From positions 248,001 to 312,000 of the forward strand of contig CANTVF010000003.1 of the NCBI GenBank assembly GCA_947852905.1: a DNA stretch of 64,000 nucleotides, written 5' to 3'. The notes beneath the pieces were generated by a model. That model ran no database searches. It was not told where the DNA came from and saw nothing but the letters and a program-made list of their open reading frames with translations. The position numbers were made by a program, and so were the translations under genes. This stretch comes from an uncultured Tidjanibacter sp. GTDB taxonomy: Bacteria > Bacteroidota > Bacteroidia > Bacteroidales > Rikenellaceae. Numbering within the stretch: position 1 is the stretch's first letter; every line of letters begins with the position of its first letter. Shown piece by piece: positions 46,767 through 55,011 of this stretch.

Positions 46767-47030
46767 TTTGCTTTGCAGTTTTTTTGGACTCGATAGTCAA
46801 GGTTGGGAATGCGGTTTGTCACATGGCTTTGTCTTTATAAAAATATTCGTTTCTCGACGGTCGTTTTCTCGTCTCGCCGAACGTTCCGACTTCGGATTAT
46901 CGAAGACATTAATTTATAAAGATTTTTATGGGATCGTCGCCGACGGTTGCCGGATAGACCGCATTCCGTGAGTGGCGATGGCGGCATCGTGCTCTGTAAT
47001 GCGTCTTGCCGACAGTCTGTTTCCACACAG
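46767..47030 (-). other. Long untranslated leader of rnc
   Basis: About 260 nt between a well-formed promoter and the rnc start, with no open frame worth reporting. A short stem (CTTCG and CGAAG around 6 bases, near 46890-46905) is visible. It may be a self-regulatory RNase III target or encode a small RNA; neither is shown by sequence. Confidence 0.45.
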
Positions 47031-47061
47031 CAAAGATATTACAAAGCTGCGTGAAAACAAA
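47031..47061 (-). promoter_or_regulatory. Promoter upstream of rnc
   Basis: On the minus strand: TTTG at 47058-47061, 19 bp, then TATCTTTG at 47031-47038. It is one of the best consensus matches in the window and lies just after the fabF terminator, so rnc-radC form their own unit. Confidence 0.72.
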
Positions 47062-47094
47062 CCGGCGTGCCGGCGTTGGCGATAGTGATAAATG

Positions 47095-47131
47095 AAAATC
47101 CCCTCCGTCATTGTATGGTGGAGGGGATTTT
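47095..47131 (-). terminator. Terminator of fabF
   Basis: AAAATCCCCTCC pairs with GGAGGGGATTTT across 13 bases, with T residues following on the minus strand, 23 bp beyond the fabF stop. Confidence 0.82.
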
Positions 47132-47153
47132 GTATTTGAAGCTTGTCGGCCGA

Positions 47154-48401
47154 TCAGATCTTTTTGAGAAGAACCGTGGCGTTGTGTCCGCCGAAACCGA
47201 AAGTGTTGCTTATGGCCACCCTGACTTCGCGCTTCTGAGCTTTGTTGAGCGTCAGGTTGATCCTTTCGTCGATATTGGGATCGCGGTTGAAGTTGTTGAT
47301 TGTCGGAGGAATAACGCCTTCCGTGATCGCCATGATGCAGGCGAGAGCTTCTATGGCGCCGGCTGCGCCGAGAAGGTGTCCCGTCATGGATTTGGTGGAA
47401 CTTATGTTGACGTCGTATATTCTGTCTCCTATGGCGCTCTGTATGCCGAGCAATTCCGGTATATCGCCCGCCGGGGTGGATGTTCCGTGAGTGTTGATAT
47501 AGTCTATTTCGTCTATCGATACACCTGCTTCCTCGATTGCGTCGAGCATGGCTTTCTTGGCTCCCGACCCTTCGGGGTGGGGGGCGGTCAGGTGGTGAGC
47601 ATCGCCGCTCATACCTCCTCCGCCTATTTCGGCGTATATTCTGGCTCCACGTGCCAAAGCGTGTTCGTACTCTTCGAGTATGAGACCTCCTGCACCTTCG
47701 CCTATCACGAAGCCGTCTCGGTCGGTATCGTATGGACGCGATGCCGTGGCCGGATCGTCGTTGCGTGTAGACAGTGCCTGCATGGAATTGAAGCCTCCTA
47801 CACCCGGCTCATTGACCGATGCTTCCGATCCGCCGGTTACCATGATGTCCGCACGACCTGCGCGGATCTGGTCGGCCGCTATGATCATGGCGTGGTTGGA
47901 CGATGCGCATGCCGATACGGTACAGAAGTTGGGACCCATGAAACCGTATTTCATGGATATGTGGCCTGCTGCTATGTCGGCGATCATCTTGGGTATGAAG
48001 AACGGGCTGAAGCGGGGGGTATTGCCTCCTGATATGTAACCCGATATTTCGTCGAACATCGATTTGAGACCGCCGATGCCCGATGCCCATATGACGCCTA
48101 TGCGGCTTTTGTCTATATTGTCCAGATCGAGACCTGAATCTTTGACAGCCTGATCTGCCGCCACCATGGCGTATTGCGAGAAAAGGTCGTATTTACGTAC
48201 CTCCTTGCGGTCGAAGAAATCCTCCCAGTTGTATCCTTTTACTTCACAGGCAAATTTCGTCTTGAATTTTTCAGCATTGAAATGTGTCACCGGCGCGGCA
48301 CCGCTGACACCCGCTTTCAGGTTGGCGAAGTACTCCTGTATGTTGTTGCCAAGCGGATTGATCGTGCCGATACCGGTCACTACAACTCTCCTTTTCTGCA
48401 T
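47154..48401 (-). CDS. fabF: 3-oxoacyl-[ACP] synthase II
   Basis: FabF condenses malonyl-ACP with acyl-ACP in fatty acid elongation. The start MQKRRVVVTGIGTINPLGNN gives 415 residues; 13 upstream in-frame codons are not family-like. The catalytic triad is visible: Cys in VSACASSNHAM, His in NTHGTSTPAGD, and His in STKSMTGHLLGAAGAIE with its conserved Lys. It is downstream of acpP, its substrate carrier, but a terminator-like hairpin lies between the two, so acpP can be expressed at a higher level. Confidence 0.97.
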   Translation of the reverse strand: MQKRRVVVTGIGTINPLGNNIQEYFANLKAGVSGAAPVTHFNAEKFKTKFACEVKGYNWEDFFDRKEVRKYDLFSQYAMVAADQAVKDSGLDLDNIDKSRIGVIWASGIGGLKSMFDEISGYISGGNTPRFSPFFIPKMIADIAAGHISMKYGFMGPNFCTVSACASSNHAMIIAADQIRAGRADIMVTGGSEASVNEPGVGGFNSMQALSTRNDDPATASRPYDTDRDGFVIGEGAGGLILEEYEHALARGARIYAEIGGGGMSGDAHHLTAPHPEGSGAKKAMLDAIEEAGVSIDEIDYINTHGTSTPAGDIPELLGIQSAIGDRIYDVNISSTKSMTGHLLGAAGAIEALACIMAITEGVIPPTINNFNRDPNIDERINLTLNKAQKREVRVAISNTFGFGGHNATVLLKKI

Positions 48402-48700
48402 AGCAATTTGTTTTGGGTTTTTATATGTCGCACCCCGCAACGGCGAGGCGCTGCAATTTAGTATTTATTTGCGTCGGTAGATACTTTTTTTCGAAAAAAA
48501 TCCTTTTACGGATATTCGGGGAATATTTACCGCTGGAATTTCCGACGCTGCGAAACACGGCTGGAGCTTAATTTTCCGTTCCGTAACCGTGTCTCGTATC
48601 GTCGGACACAGATCGTGGCGATTGCCGTGCGGAGTTTCCTCGACGGTTACCTGCCGCCGCGCCATCCGATCTTTTGAGGGTGTGCCTCTTACAATAAAAG

Positions 48701-48732
48701 ATAAGGTAAAATAAATGAATATTTTACCTTAT
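48701..48732 (-). terminator. Hairpin between acpP and fabF
   Basis: ATAAGGTAAAAT pairs with ATTTTACCTTAT around 8 bases, then a T-rich run on the minus strand, 28 bp after the acpP stop. It probably gives an abundant monocistronic acpP mRNA with partial read-through. No other feature is seen in 48402-48700. Confidence 0.7.
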
Positions 48733-48759
48733 TAGATTATTCATCGGAACTCGGTGCGA

Positions 48760-48996
48760 TTAGGCTTTGTGTTCTTCGATGTATTTGATAGCTTCGCCGA
48801 CAGTAGTGATCTTTTCAGCGTCTTCGTCCGGGATCGAGATTCCGAACTCCTTCTCAAATTCCATGATAAGCTCTACGGTGTCGAGGGAGTCTGCACCAAG
48901 ATCGTTAGCAAAACTCGAAGTCAGCTCGATATCTTTTTCTGCAACGTTCAATCTGTCTTTGATAATCTCAACTACTTTTGATGAAATTTCCGACAT
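48760..48996 (-). CDS. acpP: Acyl carrier protein
   Basis: A 78-residue acidic four-helix protein that carries growing acyl chains on phosphopantetheine. The attachment Ser37 lies in [11 protein letters not shown]. The start MSEISSKV is chosen over a frame 11 codons longer because it gives the standard ACP length. Codon use differs from most genes here: all ten Ile codons are ATC or ATT, none ATA, as expected for very high expression. A -7 box lies 67 bp upstream. Confidence 0.97.
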   Translation of the reverse strand: MSEISSKVVEIIKDRLNVAEKDIELTSSFANDLGADSLDTVELIMEFEKEFGISIPDEDAEKITTVGEAIKYIEEHKA

Positions 48997-49062
48997 AACT
49001 TTTAATTTTAGTTCAACAATATTTTGCAAGTAAATTTGGCCTTCTTAAAGGAAATTCATTGG

Positions 49063-49070
49063 CAAAAGTA
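49063..49070 (-). promoter_or_regulatory. -7 element of acpP
   Basis: TACTTTTG on the minus strand matches TAnnTTTG; the upstream side is A/T-rich without a clear TTG. The leader would be about 60 nt. The rest of 49071-49351 is an AT-rich divergent intergenic region with no gene. Confidence 0.5.
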
Positions 49071-49351
49071 GCACTTTTTCCTTAAAAATTGAAAAATGGT
49101 AATTCTTTTTGCCGGATGTAGACCAATAAGTGAGGCTATTTTATTGTTTGTTAGTGTATTGCATTATTTCTGATTTTGTCGTGTACGGGCTTATGCGATT
49201 TGTGGCATGAATCTGGCATGCAAATATATTTTGCGTATGCGGAGAGTTCTGGTTATATTAGCGAGCGGCTTTGGCGCGAGGCCCGTCAGGTGGCATTCCC
49301 GGCCTGTTGACATATTGCAGTGAGATTATTCATTTTAAAACATATAATAAT

Positions 49352-50053
49352 ATGAGATTGTTGTTGATAAGCAATTCGACCAATGCGGGCGAGGAGTATC
49401 TGAAGTATCCGATAGGCGATATAGCCGAATTCCTGAGTTGCGCCAACGAGGTGTTGTTCATTCCCTATGCGGCGGTGACGTTTTCCTATGACGAATATGC
49501 CGCAAAGGTACAGAGGCGTCTCGATGAGATAGATCTGAAAGTACGTCCTATCCACAGGGAGGCCGATCCGGTGGCTGCGATACGTGAGGCGGAGGCCATT
49601 ATGGTAGGCGGCGGAAATACGTTCGCCCTGATCAAGGCTATGCAGGAGGGCGGCTTGTTGGGACCGATACGCGAACGTTTGGCCGAGGGTGTACCCTACG
49701 TCGGGTGGAGTGCGGGAAGCAATGTGGCCTGTCCGACTATCCGTACTACGAACGATATGCCTATCGTGGAGCCGTCGTCGTTCGAGGCTCTTGGGGTGGT
49801 TGGATTCCAGATCAATCCCCACTATCTGGACGCCAATCCGGAGGGACATGCCGGCGAAACGCGCGAACAGCGCATAGAGGAGTTTATTGCGGCCAACAGG
49901 GACGTTTATGTCGCGGGACTGCGCGAAGGTTGCATGCTGCGTCTGGAAGGGGACAGACTGTCTTTGAAAGGAGCGCGTCCGATGCGTATATTCCGTTACG
50001 GGGAGAAACCGCGCGAAGTTTCCGCGGGCGACGATCTGTCGTTTCTCATGTAG
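49352..50053 (+). CDS. pepE: Peptidase E (alpha-aspartyl dipeptidase, family S51)
   Basis: PepE cleaves dipeptides with N-terminal aspartate in the cytosol. The start MRLLLISNSTNAGEEYL is the typical family opening and gives 233 residues; 27 in-frame upstream codons are rejected. The nucleophile Ser120 lies in VGWSAGSNVACPT; the preceding GGGNTFALIKAMQEGGL and the later FQINPHYLDANP, with the catalytic His, fit the family. A gene for a YraN protein follows 94 bp later on the same strand. Confidence 0.93.
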   Translation: MRLLLISNSTNAGEEYLKYPIGDIAEFLSCANEVLFIPYAAVTFSYDEYAAKVQRRLDEIDLKVRPIHREADPVAAIREAEAIMVGGGNTFALIKAMQEGGLLGPIRERLAEGVPYVGWSAGSNVACPTIRTTNDMPIVEPSSFEALGVVGFQINPHYLDANPEGHAGETREQRIEEFIAANRDVYVAGLREGCMLRLEGDRLSLKGARPMRIFRYGEKPREVSAGDDLSFLM

Positions 50054-50147
50054 GCTACGATAGCCGCTTTTCGGTATTGTCGTCCGCAGAGCGTTATGTT
50101 ATACCTATAGTCCGTAGTGCAGGGAATATGCTATTACCTTAAAATAT

Positions 50148-50513
50148 ATGGGAAAGACGGTAGAACTCGGCGCTGCTGGGGAACGGGTGGCGGTGGAGTG
50201 GTTGCGAGCGGCAGGATTCGTCATCATGGATACCAACTGGCGTGCCGGACGATATGAGTTGGATATAGTTGCGAATAGCGGCGATATCGTACATTTCGTC
50301 GAGGTCAAATTGCGTAAGGCCGGCTCTCTTACCGCTCCGGAAGATGCCATGACGCCAGTCAAGTGCCGTGCTTTGCTGAAAGCCGCCAATTTTTATATCG
50401 AGCAGCACGGCATAACGTCGGACTGCCGGATAGACATGATTGCGGTGGAGTACGACGATGAAGGGGAAACGGTAGTCAGGTATATTCCCGATGCGGTGAC
50501 GCCCGGCTGGTAA
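50148..50513 (+). CDS. yraN: YraN/UPF0102 endonuclease-like protein
   Basis: 121 residues of the UPF0102 family, a PD-(D/E)xK nuclease fold of unsettled function. Visible parts are GAAGERVAVEWLRAAGF, the core acids YELDIVANSGDIVHFVEVK (Asp, then Glu-x-Lys), and LLKAANFYIEQ. It is an ordinary member in length and motif content. It sits between pepE and bcp in the same direction, with gaps of about 95-100 bp, so cotranscription is possible but not certain. Confidence 0.9.
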   Translation: MGKTVELGAAGERVAVEWLRAAGFVIMDTNWRAGRYELDIVANSGDIVHFVEVKLRKAGSLTAPEDAMTPVKCRALLKAANFYIEQHGITSDCRIDMIAVEYDDEGETVVRYIPDAVTPGW

Positions 50514-50612
50514 GAGGTACCGGAGCATGTATGTCGTTATGTCTGCAAGGCTTGTAATAGGCATGCATGTTGCCGGAAGACGACTGTAACGATTCATTAA
50601 AAATTATGAGAT

Positions 50613-51068
50613 ATGCTTAAAGCAGGAGATAAGGCTCCCGATTTCAGGGGAGTAGACCAGAACGGCAACGAGTTGTCGCTCGGCATGTATAAGGGTAAGA
50701 AACTGATACTTTATTTCTATCCCAAGGATAATACGAGCGGGTGTACTGCAGAGGCGTGCAGTCTGCGCGACGGATATTCGGAACTGAAAGCCAAAGGTTT
50801 CGAGATAGTGGGCGTCAGTCCCGACAGCGAGAAGTCCCACAAAGGTTTCGCCGACAAACACGAGTTGCCGTTCCCGTTGATCGCCGATACAGACAAGACG
50901 ATAGCCACTGCCTACGGTACATGGGGACTTAAGAAATTCATGGGACGGGAGTATATGGGTATCATTCGCACGACGTTCGTTATCGACGGCAACGGTGTGA
51001 TAGAAAAGGTGTTCGATAAGGTGAATACCAAACGGCATTTTGAACAGATAGCCGACGCATACAGATAG
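50613..51068 (+). CDS. bcp: Thioredoxin-dependent thiol peroxidase (BCP/PrxQ)
   Basis: A 151-residue peroxiredoxin that reduces hydrogen peroxide and organic peroxides. The peroxidatic Cys44 and resolving Cys49 are in TSGCTAEACSLRD, the same spacing as in E. coli BCP. Also visible are LILYFYPKDNT, VVGVSPDSEKSHKGF-type sequence, LPFPLIADTDKTIA and RTTFVIDGNGVIEKVF. It is a complete family member that would help an anaerobe cope with oxygen exposure. A strong terminator follows. Confidence 0.95.
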   Translation: MLKAGDKAPDFRGVDQNGNELSLGMYKGKKLILYFYPKDNTSGCTAEACSLRDGYSELKAKGFEIVGVSPDSEKSHKGFADKHELPFPLIADTDKTIATAYGTWGLKKFMGREYMGIIRTTFVIDGNGVIEKVFDKVNTKRHFEQIADAYR

Positions 51069-51125
51069 ACCGGATCGGAATGATCCGGACGGGTCGCTGT
51101 TTGCGGCGATGCGGCTTAGTATTAT

Positions 51126-51170
51126 ATCAGAGGGAGCAGGAAAATCGTTTTCCTGCTCCCTCTGATTTTG
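51126..51170 (+). terminator. Terminator of bcp
   Basis: A perfect stem ATCAGAGGGAGCAGGAAAA with its complement around TCG, followed by TTTT, 58 bp past the stop. Confidence 0.88.
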
Positions 51171-51293
51171 TATCGCCACCATATTCCTGTAGCATGGTAG
51201 CGGAGGCGGAATCGTCCGTATGCTGCGGTATATTCTTCGTACCTGCGCCGGGATTTACCTACTGTCTGCTGCGGAGGGCATGCTGTTGCCGGA

Positions 51294-53126
51294 TCAGAAC
51301 GGGAATATCAACGGGAGTACGAGTATCATTACCCCGCCCATTATAAGCTGCAACGGCAATCCGACCTTTATATAATCGCCGAAACGGTATCCTCCGGCAC
51401 TCATGACGAGCGCGTTGGGCGGTGTCGAGAACGGCGATGCGAAACACATGCTCGCCGATACGGCGACGGCGAAGAGGAACGGATACGGGCTTACTCCCAT
51501 TCTCAGTGCTGCGTCCATGGCTATAGGGGCGAAAAGTACGGCGGTCGCCGTATTGCTTATGAACATGGTCATGAGCGATGTGGCGAAGTATACCATCGCC
51601 AGCAGGCCCAGCGGTCCCGTGTCGCCTATGCCGTGAAGCAGGAATTCAGATATGGCAGCCGTTATGCCGGTTTTGTCGAATGCAGTGGACATGGGTATCA
51701 TGGCTCCGATAAGCACTATGCTGCTCCAGTTGATGCTTGCATAGGCCTCTTCCATGTTACGCAGACATCCGGTGAGTACTATGAGTATGGCTGCGGCGAG
51801 AACCGCCCCTACGGAAGGAATGATATCGAGTACCATGACGGTTATCATGGCCACCATTATCAGCGCTGCGACGGGCGCTTTCCTGTCAAGGGTTATGCGG
51901 GCTGCCATTTTTTCGGGCTGTCCTACTACGACGAACTCTTCGGTGTATTCTTCCAGGGCGGTGATGTTGTCCCAGGTTCCCTGTATGAGCATTGCGTCGC
52001 CGGCGTGCATCTTAGCGTCGCGGAAGTCGCCGAGGGCGTATTCTCCGTGGCGTTTGATGCCTATGACGTTTACATTGTACAGTTCGCGGAAACGGCTGTC
52101 GGCTACCGTGTGGTTTATCAGTTGGGAGTTGGGCATTATGAATATTTCGGCGAATCCGTTTTCTGCCGATACCGGCGAACTGTGTCTGTCCCATTCGGAC
52201 GGCAACAGACCGCATTCGGCGATGAAACGGTCGGCGTTTTCGCGGGTGCCGTGTATGGTGATAGTGTCGCCCGCGAGTAGGACGCTTTGCGGTCCGGCGA
52301 CCTCTTCTGTTATATTTTTGCGGAAGCGTGTTTGGGAATGGTGAGTGATCTTGCCTATGCTGACATCGAATATCGAACCTATGCGGAGTTCCTTCAGGGA
52401 TTTTCCCGTTATGGGCGAACTTTCTGGTACGGTGGCTTGGAGACTCTGGTTTTTCAGATTGTATTCCTCGACCAGTTGTGCCAGCGATTTAGGTTTCTTC
52501 TTTTTGTTGCCTGTTCCGGTATCCTTGGAGGTCAGCCAACGGCTAAGAAAAAACAGTACCGTTACGCCTACTGCGACTACCACGGCACCTACGGGAGCGA
52601 ACGAAAAGAAGCCCAGCGGCTCGAAGCCGTTGTCTACTATGGCTTCCTGTATGACGAGGTTGGGCGGTGTGCTTATCAGGGTGAACAGTCCCATGCTGCT
52701 TGCGAATGCCATAGGCATGAGATAACGTCGCGGATTTATGCCTGCCGATGCTGCCATACTCATTACTATGGGCATCATGACCGCTACTGTTCCGGTATTG
52801 CTGACGAATGCTCCTATCAGCGCCGTTACAAGCATCACGAGTACGAAAAGCACGTTTTCGTTTTTGCCACCTATGTGTAGTATACGGCTGCTTATCATTT
52901 TAGCGAGTCCGGTGCGGAATATTCCGGCGCCTACTATGAACAGGCCGATCATCATTATGACCACCGAATTGGAAAAACCGGACAGCGCCTCAGCGGGCGT
53001 CAGTATGCCCGATAACAGCAATACGAGCAGGGCGCACATGGCCACTATGTCGGAACGGACTTTGCCGCTCATGAAGAATCCGCATGATACCACGAGGGTT
53101 ATGAGCGTCAATAATGAAGGTGACAT
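51294..53126 (-). CDS. SLC13-family (CitT/ArsB-type) permease with two TrkA-C domains
   Basis: A 610-residue inner-membrane transporter with about ten hydrophobic helices in two halves. The segments SNTGTVAVMMPIVMSMA and SNTATAVLFAPIAMD are the paired re-entrant signature loops of the DASS/SLC13 fold. Between the halves, residues of about 200-390 form two TrkA-C (RCK_C) domains (GKSLKELRIGSIFDVSIG, DTITIHGTRENADRF; ADSRFRELYNVNVIGI, DAMLIQGTWDNI). This layout is common in bacterial SLC13 permeases for dicarboxylates, sulfate or similar anions; the ligand is not evident. Confidence 0.9.
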   Translation of the reverse strand: MSPSLLTLITLVVSCGFFMSGKVRSDIVAMCALLVLLLSGILTPAEALSGFSNSVVIMMIGLFIVGAGIFRTGLAKMISSRILHIGGKNENVLFVLVMLVTALIGAFVSNTGTVAVMMPIVMSMAASAGINPRRYLMPMAFASSMGLFTLISTPPNLVIQEAIVDNGFEPLGFFSFAPVGAVVVAVGVTVLFFLSRWLTSKDTGTGNKKKKPKSLAQLVEEYNLKNQSLQATVPESSPITGKSLKELRIGSIFDVSIGKITHHSQTRFRKNITEEVAGPQSVLLAGDTITIHGTRENADRFIAECGLLPSEWDRHSSPVSAENGFAEIFIMPNSQLINHTVADSRFRELYNVNVIGIKRHGEYALGDFRDAKMHAGDAMLIQGTWDNITALEEYTEEFVVVGQPEKMAARITLDRKAPVAALIMVAMITVMVLDIIPSVGAVLAAAILIVLTGCLRNMEEAYASINWSSIVLIGAMIPMSTAFDKTGITAAISEFLLHGIGDTGPLGLLAMVYFATSLMTMFISNTATAVLFAPIAMDAALRMGVSPYPFLFAVAVSASMCFASPFSTPPNALVMSAGGYRFGDYIKVGLPLQLIMGGVMILVLPLIFPF

Positions 53127-53278
53127 ATGTGTGTAGTTATTGGTTTTGCGGTATTTCGGGTATTATTTCGAGTGCGGCAACGGTCATGGGGATGATATAT
53201 TGGCGGAATGTTCCGGATGTTTCCGTTTGGAATTGTGCGATTCATCAGTTGGCCGATTGTTGCCGTCACTCTATGCAT

Positions 53279-53312
53279 ACCGGCAGTTCTCTGTTATAAA
53301 AGAACTGCCGGT
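53279..53312 (-). terminator. Hairpin after the aquaporin gene
   Basis: ACCGGCAGTTCT pairs with AGAACTGCCGGT around 10 bases, 18 bp beyond the stop. The U tract is poor. Confidence 0.58.
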
Positions 53313-53329
53313 GCATATGTGGGGTAGTG

Positions 53330-54016
53330 TTATTTTATGGTTTTTTTGTCGAACAGGCGCCATACTATCGCTGACAGAGCTGCACCTGCGAAAGGCGCTA
53401 CGATGAACAGCCACAGTTGCGACAAAGCTTGTCCGCCTTCGAATATGGCCGGACCTATGCTGCGGGCAGGGTTGACCGAAGTGCCCGTAATCGGAATGCA
53501 GACGATGTGTACGAGAGTGAGCGTGAGACCTATGACGAGGCCTGCCATAGCCGGATTGCCCTTGTCGCTGCTGGTCACACCCAGAACGGTAAGCACGAAA
53601 ATGAATGTGAATATCATTTCGGCCAGAAATGCCTGACATGCCGTACCTTCGCTGAAACTGTTTGCTCCGGTCCCGGTTGGTCCTTGGTGTATTCCCGTAG
53701 ATACTAGCAGATAGATTATAGCCGATCCTATGACAGCGCCTATTACTTGGAAAAGCATGTACATGCCGGCTTCTTTCCCTTTCATTCTTCCCGACATCCA
53801 GAATCCCAGAGTAATGGCCGGATTTATGTGACAACCCGATATATTGCCGATAGTATAGGCCATGGCTACAACCGACAGACCGAAAGCGAGCGCTACTCCT
53901 ATCGTGCCCACTCCGGCTCCTACTGTTCCGGCAACGGCGCCCGAGAATACCGCGCTGCCGCAACCCATTAGTACCAAAACCATGGTACCGATCATTTCAG
54001 CTAAATACTTTTTCAT
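53330..54016 (-). CDS. aqpZ: Aquaporin (MIP family)
   Basis: A 228-residue six-helix channel of the inner membrane for water. Both NPA boxes are present: HINPAITLGF near residue 63 and SVNPARSIGP near 185, where the Arg is the selectivity-filter residue. The N-terminus KKYLAEMIGTMVLVLMGCGS is typical, and the size and short loops favour an AqpZ-type water channel over a glycerol facilitator. The gene appears monocistronic, with a -7 box about 95 bp upstream. Confidence 0.92.
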   Translation of the reverse strand: MKKYLAEMIGTMVLVLMGCGSAVFSGAVAGTVGAGVGTIGVALAFGLSVVAMAYTIGNISGCHINPAITLGFWMSGRMKGKEAGMYMLFQVIGAVIGSAIIYLLVSTGIHQGPTGTGANSFSEGTACQAFLAEMIFTFIFVLTVLGVTSSDKGNPAMAGLVIGLTLTLVHIVCIPITGTSVNPARSIGPAIFEGGQALSQLWLFIVAPFAGAALSAIVWRLFDKKTIK

Positions 54017-54109
54017 AAGGTAGGTTATTTTAGAATGAATTGAATGTGTATCTATATCGGAAATGGCGGTGTGATATTCCTATTACCATTGTAAGTTATA
54101 TTTCTTTTC

Positions 54110-54117
54110 CAAATATA
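54110..54117 (-). promoter_or_regulatory. -7 element of the aquaporin gene
   Basis: TATATTTG on the minus strand; no clear -33 box. It is close to a divergent promoter on the plus strand. Confidence 0.45.
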
Positions 54118-54158
54118 ATGTTTTTTAAGATATGATGTTCAGACTTGCAGCGATAATA

Positions 54159-54188
54159 TTGCGAAGTCTGCCTTTAGTCGTATATTTG
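54159..54188 (+). promoter_or_regulatory. Promoter of the DUF2148 gene
   Basis: TTG at 54159-54161, 19 bp, then TATATTTG at 54181-54188: both boxes and the spacing fit the Bacteroidota consensus. The start codon lies 34 bp downstream. Confidence 0.72.
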
Positions 54189-54222
54189 CTTTTGTAGTTT
54201 TATTTGAAAATCTTCGACTGTT

Positions 54223-54771
54223 ATGATGACTGAACAGGAAACCCGTGCCGATAATATAATGGCTGTAGCACGGAACATGATGATTGCCGCCCGGACGGCT
54301 CCCAAAGGTTGCGGCGTGGATAATCTGGAAATAGCGGTCTTGTGTCGCGATGAACTGCCGGCTTTCGCCGATGCTATGCGACGTACGGGCGAGAGGCTCG
54401 GTAAGGCGTTTTTCATGCGTGACGCCGGTAATGTGGAGGGTTCCGATGCCGTGGTGCTGATCGGAACGCGCCATTCCGTGCGTAAGTTGAATTGCGGATA
54501 TTGCGGTTTCGCGACATGTCGGGAGAAAAGCGAGCAGGCTCCTGCGACGCAGTGTGCGTTTTCAGTGACCGATCTCGGTATAGCCGTGGGGTCGGCAGCG
54601 GCTGTTGCGGCGGATGCGCGCGTAGACAACCGCATACTGTATTCGGCTGGAGCTGCGGCCATGGAATTCGGTTACATGCCCGATTGTACTATCGTTTTTG
54701 CCATAGCTCTGTCCGCTTCCGGCAAGAATATATATTTCGACCGTCAGAATAAATGCGAGACAACCCGTTGA
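54223..54771 (+). CDS. DUF2148 ferredoxin-like protein
   Basis: 182 residues. The cysteine cluster CGYCGFATCREKS followed by a Cys in ATQCAF is the conserved metal-binding pattern of DUF2148 proteins, which are predicted to hold an iron-sulfur centre. N-terminal (ARNMMIAARTAPKGCGVDNL) and C-terminal (GYMPDCTIVFAIALSASGKN) segments fit the family. Its biological role is not known. It has its own promoter and no operon partner. Confidence 0.88.
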   Translation: MMTEQETRADNIMAVARNMMIAARTAPKGCGVDNLEIAVLCRDELPAFADAMRRTGERLGKAFFMRDAGNVEGSDAVVLIGTRHSVRKLNCGYCGFATCREKSEQAPATQCAFSVTDLGIAVGSAAAVAADARVDNRILYSAGAAAMEFGYMPDCTIVFAIALSASGKNIYFDRQNKCETTR

Positions 54772-54885
54772 CCCTTTTGTAAGCCGAGGCTGTTATACGG
54801 ATTTATGTGCTGATGTCGTTTGTTCTCTTTTGTAGAGGACTGGAAAACTTTTCGGAAATACTACGTATTTCACGAGTTTATGAAA

Positions 54886-54925
54886 ATTAACGGGGGCAGA
54901 CTTTTGCCTGCCCCCGTTAATTTAT
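54886..54925. terminator. Bidirectional terminator between the DUF2148 gene and recJ
   Basis: ATTAACGGGGGCAG pairs with CTGCCCCCGTTAAT around 8 bases, flanked by A/T on both sides, between converging genes. Confidence 0.82.
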
Positions 54926-55011
54926 ACTAAATGCCGACGTGTAAAAGTTCCTCGCTTTTATTATGAGGTACGTTAACGAATAAATATAATAATCCGACCG
55001 GACCTTGTTGG

